NCBI GenBank assembly: GCA_023475455.1
Contig: JAMCVR010000130.1
Location: 1-9,250 of the forward strand
Length of the DNA: 9,250 nt
Direction of reading: 5' to 3'
From: Thermoplasmatota archaeon
GTDB taxonomy: Bacteria > Pseudomonadota > Gammaproteobacteria > Burkholderiales > Thiobacillaceae
The stretch's first letter is position 1; every line of letters begins with the position of its first letter. The translations under genes were made by a program, and so were the position numbers. Shown here in pieces: positions 5,856 through 9,250 of the stretch. The notes under the pieces were generated by a model. The model searched no databases. It worked only from the letters and a program-made list of their open reading frames with translations, and was not told where the DNA came from.

Positions 5856-6260
5856 CTGCACCGCTTCGGCTACGCCAGCGCGCCGGAATCCGTGTCGGTC
5901 GACGACGGCCTGCAACTGACCGGCAGCCGCATCACCAACGCGGTGAAGTGCCTGCCGCCGGCCAACAAGCCGGAGCCCGGCGAAATCCGCGAATGCAACC
6001 GCTATCTGGCGGCCGAACTGGCGGCCCTGCCCGAGCATGCCAGCATCCTGGCGCTGGGACAGATCGCGCATCAGGCGGTTTTGCGCGCGCAGGGTTTGAA
6101 GCTCAAGGACTACCCCTTCGCCCATGCCAGCGACTATCGCCTGCCCGACGGCCGACGGCTGGTCAGCAGCTACCACTGCTCCCGCTACAATACCCAGACG
6201 CGCCGCCTCACCCCCGAGATGTTCGAGGCGGTGTTCACGCTGATCCAAACGAAGGAGTGA
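5856..6260 (+). pseudogene. Headless uracil-DNA glycosylase fragment (udg', residues 74-207)
   Basis: This is the second copy of the udg 3' part, from LHRFGYASAP to LIQTKE and the stop at 6258-6260. It lacks the first Fe-S cysteine pair and motif A, so it cannot be an active glycosylase. The only in-frame start candidate is GTG 5892, without a ribosome site. It happens to be in frame with the tautomerase copy upstream: after that stop (5844-5846) come Ala-Phe-Glu and then Leu74. Only stop-codon readthrough could join them. Confidence 0.92.
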
Positions 6261-6262
6261 CC

Positions 6263-6448
6263 ATGCCCGTCGTCACCATCAAACTCGCCGGTACGCTCAC
6301 CCGCGAGCAGAAGCAGAAAGTCGCCGAGGAAATCACCGCCACGCTCGAACGCCACGCCGGCAAGCCGGCGTCGTATACCTATATTGCGTTCGAGGAACTG
6401 CCCGACGAGAACTGGGCGATTGCGGGCAAGCTGCTCGACGAAGACTGA
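6263..6448 (+). CDS. 4-oxalocrotonate tautomerase-family protein, copy 2
   Basis: This is a complete copy of the gene at 5661-5846, apparently identical in sequence, with the same AAGGAG ribosome site carried by the repeat. Pro-1 is present. It lies 4 bases before the likely uvrC TTG start and so occupies the ancestral tautomerase-uvrC junction, while copy 1 keeps the ancestral udg-tautomerase junction. If the duplication is real, the cell has two doses of this small enzyme. Confidence 0.88.
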   Translation: MPVVTIKLAGTLTREQKQKVAEEITATLERHAGKPASYTYIAFEELPDENWAIAGKLLDED

Positions 6449-6452
6449 GCCT

Positions 6453-8249
6453 TTGAGCGTCGACAAGGACTTCCTCGCCTCGCTGCCCACCCTGCCCGGC
6501 GTCTACCGCATGGTCGACGCGGCCGGCGCGGTGCTGTACGTCGGCAAGGCGAAGGATCTGAAGAAGCGGGTCTCCAGCTATTTCCGGAAAAGCGACCAGA
6601 GCCCGCGCATCAAGTTGATGTTGCGGAGCGTCGCGCGCATCGACACCACGGTGACGCGCACCGAGGCCGAAGCGCTGCTGCTGGAAAACAACCTGATCAA
6701 GGGTCTGAAGCCGCGCTTCAACATCCTGTTCCGCGACGACAAGTCCTATCCCTACCTGCTGCTGACCGGGCACCGTTTTCCGCGCCTGGCCTATTTCCGC
6801 GGCACGCCGAAAAAGCACGACCAGGCGTTCGGCCCCTACCCCAATGCCTATGCGGTGCGCGAAAGCATCCAACTGCTGCAGAAGGTGTTCCAGCTGCGCA
6901 CCTGCGAGGACACGGTGTTCGCCAACCGCTCGCGTCCCTGCCTGCTGCACCAGATCAAGCGCTGCACCGCGCCCTGCGTTGGCTTCATCACGCCGGAAGC
7001 CTATGCGCGCGACGTCGTTGAGGCCGCCCAGTTGCTGCATGGCGAAGCGACCGCGCTGACCGAACACATCACCGCGCAGATGAACGCCGCGGCGGCCGCG
7101 CTCGATTTCGAGACCGCCGCGCTGCTGCGCGACCGCCTGCGCATGCTGGCGACGGTGCGCGAGAAACAGTTCGTCGACACCCCCGCCAGCGAGGCCGATG
7201 TCGACGTGGTGGCGGCGGCCGAGGCCGGCGGCGTGATCGCGGTCAACCTGACCATGATCCGCGGCGGGCGGCATCTGGGCGACCGCAGCTTCTTCCCGCA
7301 GCACGGCGAAGGGGCGATGCCGGCCGAAGCGCTGGAAGCCTTCATTACCCAGCATTACCTCGACCACACTATCCCGGCGCGCATCCTGGTCAGTGAAGCG
7401 ATCGAGACCGACGCGCTGGAAGCGCTGCTGACCGAGCAGGCCGGCAAGAAAGTTGTCATCCAGCATCGCGTCACCGGCGAACGCAAAGTCTGGCTCACCA
7501 TGGCGCAGGCCAACGCGCGCCTGTCGGCCGAGCGCCGCAGCGCCGACCGCGCCAACCAGTCGCAGCGGCTGGCCGCACTGCGCGATACGCTCGATTTGCC
7601 GCAGTTGAACCGCATCGAATGCTTCGACATCTCGCACACCCTGGGCGAAGCGACGGTGGCATCAAACGTGGTCTACGAAGGCGACGACCTGAAAAAAACC
7701 GACTACCGGCGCTACAACATCGGCGGCATCACCCCGGGCGACGACTACGCCGCGATGCGCGCCGCGCTGATCAAGCGTTTTCACAGGAGCGTCGAGGAAA
7801 ACGGCGTGCTGCCCGACCTGCTCTTGATCGACGGCGGCAAGGGGCAGATTTCGAGCGCGGTCGAGACGATGACCGAACTCGGACTGGGCGACGTCCCGCT
7901 GCTCGGCGTCGCCAAGGGCGAAGCGCGCAAGCCCGGCCTGGAAACGCTGATCTTCGCCGACGGCCGCGAGTTGAAGCTGGCCAAGGACCATCCCGGCTTC
8001 CACCTGATCCAGCAGGTGCGCGACGAGGCGCACCGCTTCGCCATCACCGGCCACCGCGCCAAGCGCGGCAAGGCGCGCGTGCAATCGACGCTGGAAGACA
8101 TCGCGGGCATCGGCCCCAAACGCCGAAAACATCTGCTCGAACACTTCGGCGGCCTGCAGGGCGTACGCGACGCCGGCGTCGACGCGCTTGCCACGGTGAA
8201 CGGTATCAGCCGAGAATTGGCGGAAACCATCTATCACGCGCTCCACTAA
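6453..8249 (+). CDS. uvrC: UvrABC system protein C (excinuclease subunit)
   Basis: A 598-residue nuclease that makes both cuts in nucleotide excision repair after UvrA/UvrB damage recognition. The N-terminal GIY-YIG domain has Tyr18, YVGK (29-32), Arg39 and Glu78 for the 3' incision. Cys151, 163, 171 and 175 have the spacing of the Fe-S ligands reported for E. coli UvrC. A UVR motif (ALDFETAALLRDRL) for UvrB contact follows. The RNase H-like 5'-incision domain shows FDISH (Asp392), GDDY (430-431), IDGGKGQ (Asp460) and DEAH (His527). Tandem helix-hairpin-helix motifs (DIAGIGPKRR, VNGISRELAE) end the chain. TTG 6453 is chosen because SVDKDFLASLPTLPGVY matches the family start. ATG 6384 would run through the tautomerase gene in another frame. 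No clear ribosome site precedes TTG, suggesting coupling to the gene 4 bases upstream. Confidence 0.96.
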   Translation: MSVDKDFLASLPTLPGVYRMVDAAGAVLYVGKAKDLKKRVSSYFRKSDQSPRIKLMLRSVARIDTTVTRTEAEALLLENNLIKGLKPRFNILFRDDKSYPYLLLTGHRFPRLAYFRGTPKKHDQAFGPYPNAYAVRESIQLLQKVFQLRTCEDTVFANRSRPCLLHQIKRCTAPCVGFITPEAYARDVVEAAQLLHGEATALTEHITAQMNAAAAALDFETAALLRDRLRMLATVREKQFVDTPASEADVDVVAAAEAGGVIAVNLTMIRGGRHLGDRSFFPQHGEGAMPAEALEAFITQHYLDHTIPARILVSEAIETDALEALLTEQAGKKVVIQHRVTGERKVWLTMAQANARLSAERRSADRANQSQRLAALRDTLDLPQLNRIECFDISHTLGEATVASNVVYEGDDLKKTDYRRYNIGGITPGDDYAAMRAALIKRFHRSVEENGVLPDLLLIDGGKGQISSAVETMTELGLGDVPLLGVAKGEARKPGLETLIFADGRELKLAKDHPGFHLIQQVRDEAHRFAITGHRAKRGKARVQSTLEDIAGIGPKRRKHLLEHFGGLQGVRDAGVDALATVNGISRELAETIYHALH

Positions 8250-8252
8250 ACA

Positions 8253-8825
8253 ATGCCGCTCAACCTCCCCAACCTGCTCACCTGGCTGCGCATCCTCTTC
8301 ATTCCGCTGATGGCGGGGGTGTTCTACCTGCCCGACGACTGGGTCACGCCGTTCGAGGCCAATCTGCTGGCCGCGGCGTTTTTCGGCGTGGCGGCGCTGA
8401 CCGACTGGCTCGACGGCTATCTGGCGCGCGCGCTCGGCCAGACTTCGGCCTTCGGCGCCTTTCTCGACCCGGTGGCCGACAAGCTGATGGTCGCCGCCGC
8501 GCTGATCGTGCTGATCGACCTCGGCCGCGTGGCGCCGCTGATCGCGCTCATCATCATCGGCCGCGAAATCACCATTTCCGCCTTGCGCGAGTGGATGGCC
8601 AAGGCCGGCAAGTCGGCCAGCGTCACCGTATCCTTCGTCGGCAAGCTGAAAACCACGGCCCAGATGATCGCCATCGTGCTGCTGCTGTATTTCAGCCCGG
8701 TCGCCGGCCTGCCCATCGCCGGCATCGGCACGCTGCTGATCTGGGTCGCCGCGCTGCTCACCCTGGTGTCAATGGCGTATTACCTCGTGATGGCTGCGCG
8801 CGCGCTGCAAAAATCTTCGTCGTGA
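8253..8825 (+). CDS. pgsA: CDP-diacylglycerol-glycerol-3-phosphate 3-phosphatidyltransferase
   Basis: A 190-residue inner-membrane enzyme making phosphatidylglycerol phosphate from CDP-diacylglycerol and glycerol-3-phosphate, the committed step to phosphatidylglycerol and cardiolipin. The complete CDP-alcohol phosphotransferase motif D-x2-D-G-x2-A-R-x8-G-x3-D-x3-D is visible: Asp51, Asp54, Gly55, Ala58, Arg59, Gly68, Asp72, Asp76. Hydrophobic helices surround it, and the start MPLNLPNLLTWLRI is typical of PgsA. The ATG is 3 bases after the uvrC stop and has no obvious ribosome site, so it is probably co-transcribed and coupled, as in the uvrC-pgsA pair of E. coli. Confidence 0.95.
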   Translation: MPLNLPNLLTWLRILFIPLMAGVFYLPDDWVTPFEANLLAAAFFGVAALTDWLDGYLARALGQTSAFGAFLDPVADKLMVAAALIVLIDLGRVAPLIALIIIGREITISALREWMAKAGKSASVTVSFVGKLKTTAQMIAIVLLLYFSPVAGLPIAGIGTLLIWVAALLTLVSMAYYLVMAARALQKSSS

Positions 8826-8829
8826 GGTG

Positions 8830-8858
8830 TTGACAGAAAAAAACGGAATCCCCATAAT
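8830..8858 (+). promoter_or_regulatory. Sigma70 promoter of the tRNA cluster
   Basis: A perfect -35 TTGACA (8830-8835), 17-base spacer and -10 CATAAT (8853-8858) lie 14 bases before tRNA-Gly. The bases after the -10 are GC-rich (GCGCAGCC), a discriminator type linked to stringent control of stable RNA promoters. Confidence 0.85.
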
Positions 8859-8872
8859 GCGCAGCCTTCAAC

Positions 8873-8948
8873 GCGGGAATAGCTCAGCTGGTAGAGCGCA
8901 ACCTTGCCAAGGTTGAGGTCGGGAGTTCGAACCTCCTTTCCCGCTCCA
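8873..8948 (+). tRNA. tRNA-Gly(GCC)
   Basis: Acceptor GCGGGAA (8873-8879) pairs with TTCCCGC (8938-8944), discriminator T, and CCA is encoded (8946-8948). The D stem is GCTC/GAGC, the anticodon stem CAACC/GGTTG with loop TTGCCAA, giving anticodon GCC at 8906-8908. The T loop is GTTCGAACC. It is equivalent by position to E. coli glyW. Confidence 0.97.
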
Positions 8949-8955
8949 GCATTCC

Positions 8956-9000
8956 GGGGAAAACAGAGGGCTCAGCCCGGATGTTTTCCCCTTTTCGTTT
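8956..9000 (+). terminator. Long hairpin with T-runs between tRNA-Gly and tRNA-Cys
   Basis: GGGGAAAACA (8956-8965) and TGTTTTCCCC (8982-8991) form a perfect 10-bp stem. The loop region can hold a second small stem GGGC/GCCC (8968-8971, 8975-8978). TTTTCGTTT follows (8992-9000). The layout is that of an intrinsic terminator, yet it lies inside an apparent tRNA transcription unit. It may be an attenuator, a processing signal, or the real end of the tRNA-Gly transcript. Confidence 0.7.
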
Positions 9001-9017
9001 AAGCGTTTTACCGCGAA

Positions 9018-9091
9018 GGCGCGTTAGCAAAGCGGTTATGCACCGGATTGCAAATCCGTGTAGGTCGGTTCGACTCCGGCACGCGCCTCCA
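9018..9091 (+). tRNA. tRNA-Cys(GCA)
   Basis: Acceptor GGCGCGT (9018-9024) pairs with ACGCGCC (9081-9087), discriminator T (the U73 identity base of tRNA-Cys), and CCA is encoded (9089-9091). The anticodon loop TTGCAAA gives GCA at 9050-9052. The sequence closely follows E. coli cysT. The top pair of the anticodon stem (C9043 with T9059) is a mismatch, where E. coli has a G-U pair. Confidence 0.96.
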
Positions 9092-9115
9092 GACTCAGGA
9101 TCAGCCGTCCGCTTT

Positions 9116-9202
9116 GCCCGGATGGTGAAATTGGTAGACACAAGGGACTTAAAATCCCTCGCCAGCGATGGCGTACCGGTTCGATTCCGGTTCCGGGCAC
9201 CA
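9116..9202 (+). tRNA. tRNA-Leu(UAA)
   Basis: An 87-base class II tRNA. Acceptor GCCCGGA (9116-9122) pairs with TCCGGGC (9192-9198), discriminator A, encoded CCA (9200-9202). Anticodon stem AGGGA/TCCCT surrounds loop CTTAAAA with anticodon TAA at 9150-9152. A long variable arm lies between 9160 and about 9176. It is equivalent by position to E. coli leuZ. Confidence 0.96.
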
Positions 9203-9209
9203 CCTTCCC

Positions 9210-9238
9210 TTTCAGTCTACCCACCCGAGTGGTATAAT
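9210..9238 (+). promoter_or_regulatory. Promoter facing right, for a gene outside the window
   Basis: A perfect -10 TATAAT (9233-9238) with TTTCAG (9210-9215) 17 bases upstream as a weak -35. The transcript would start near 9245 and serve the next gene or tRNA beyond the window. Confidence 0.6.
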
Positions 9239-9250
9239 GCCGGCGCTTGA

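Larger units (their letters stand above)
5254..6458 (+). repeat. Tandem duplication of udg 3' end plus tautomerase gene (602-bp step)
   Basis: 5254-5856 and 5856-6458 are each 603 bases with a constant offset of 602; I see no difference between them by eye. The copies share one base (C5856). The unit starts at codon 74 of the udg gene (CTGCACCGC). It ends just after the uvrC start (TTGAGC, 6453-6458), so the left copy carries a stray uvrC start TTG at 5851 running out of frame. No long microhomology is present at this junction, unlike the bfr repeat 275 bases upstream. Confidence 0.97.

Noticed and set aside
4362..6458. The two tandem repeats as an insertion element or integrating unit
   Set aside because: No transposase, no terminal inverted repeats and no target-site duplication; the units are plain pieces of the neighbouring genes.
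7619..8833. 404-codon plus-strand open frame spanning uvrC and pgsA
   Set aside because: It is Arg/Ala-rich and in a shifted frame of two well-supported genes, with no motif of its own.

Overview
This is a GC-rich proteobacterial chromosomal segment, most likely from a betaproteobacterium (possibly a Thiobacillus/Gallionella-type lineage; genus not provable from here). The right end has the order uvrC, pgsA, tRNA-Gly(GCC), tRNA-Cys(GCA), tRNA-Leu(UAA), the same order as uvrC-pgsA-glyW-cysT-leuZ in E. coli. The protein sequences read as proteobacterial throughout. I see no transposase, integrase, phage gene or CRISPR array.

Left half (1-4980) is an iron-handling block. It starts with the C-terminal beta-barrel part of a TonB-dependent ferric-chelate receptor (3-842), followed by a 335-bp gap with a strong hairpin. 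A variant FeoB ferrous-iron transporter (1178-3115) comes next, then a small FeoA (3112-3360) translationally coupled by ATGA, and a terminator. A 464-bp gap follows. It carries what looks like a frameshifted remnant of a small exported protein and then a strong Fur box over a promoter. The promoter drives bfd (3825-4034), the bacterioferritin-associated ferredoxin. Bacterioferritin (bfr, 4194-4673) has its own promoter. The set covers outer-membrane ferric uptake, ferrous uptake, storage, and electron delivery for release.

Middle (4362-6458) is marked by two separate near-perfect tandem duplications. The first (305-bp step) copies the last two thirds of bfr and is bounded by the 7-base microhomology AAGCTGA. 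The second (602-bp step) copies the 3' two thirds of a family-5-like uracil-DNA glycosylase gene together with the whole 4-oxalocrotonate-tautomerase-like gene. The results are two gene fragments (bfr', udg') and two complete tautomerase copies, while every original gene stays intact. Either these are recent real duplications or they are assembly artefacts; this is the first thing to check.

Right half (5035-9250) is a DNA-repair and housekeeping run: udg, tautomerase, udg', tautomerase copy 2, uvrC (probable TTG start), pgsA, then three tRNA genes behind a good sigma70 promoter. A long terminator-like hairpin sits between tRNA-Gly and tRNA-Cys. A further promoter at the right edge faces a gene outside the window.

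I found no clearly new multi-gene system. The points most worth a second look are the two duplications, the missing ferroxidase glutamate (Thr127) in Bfr, the frameshifted signal-peptide gene, and its short sequence relative upstream of feoB.
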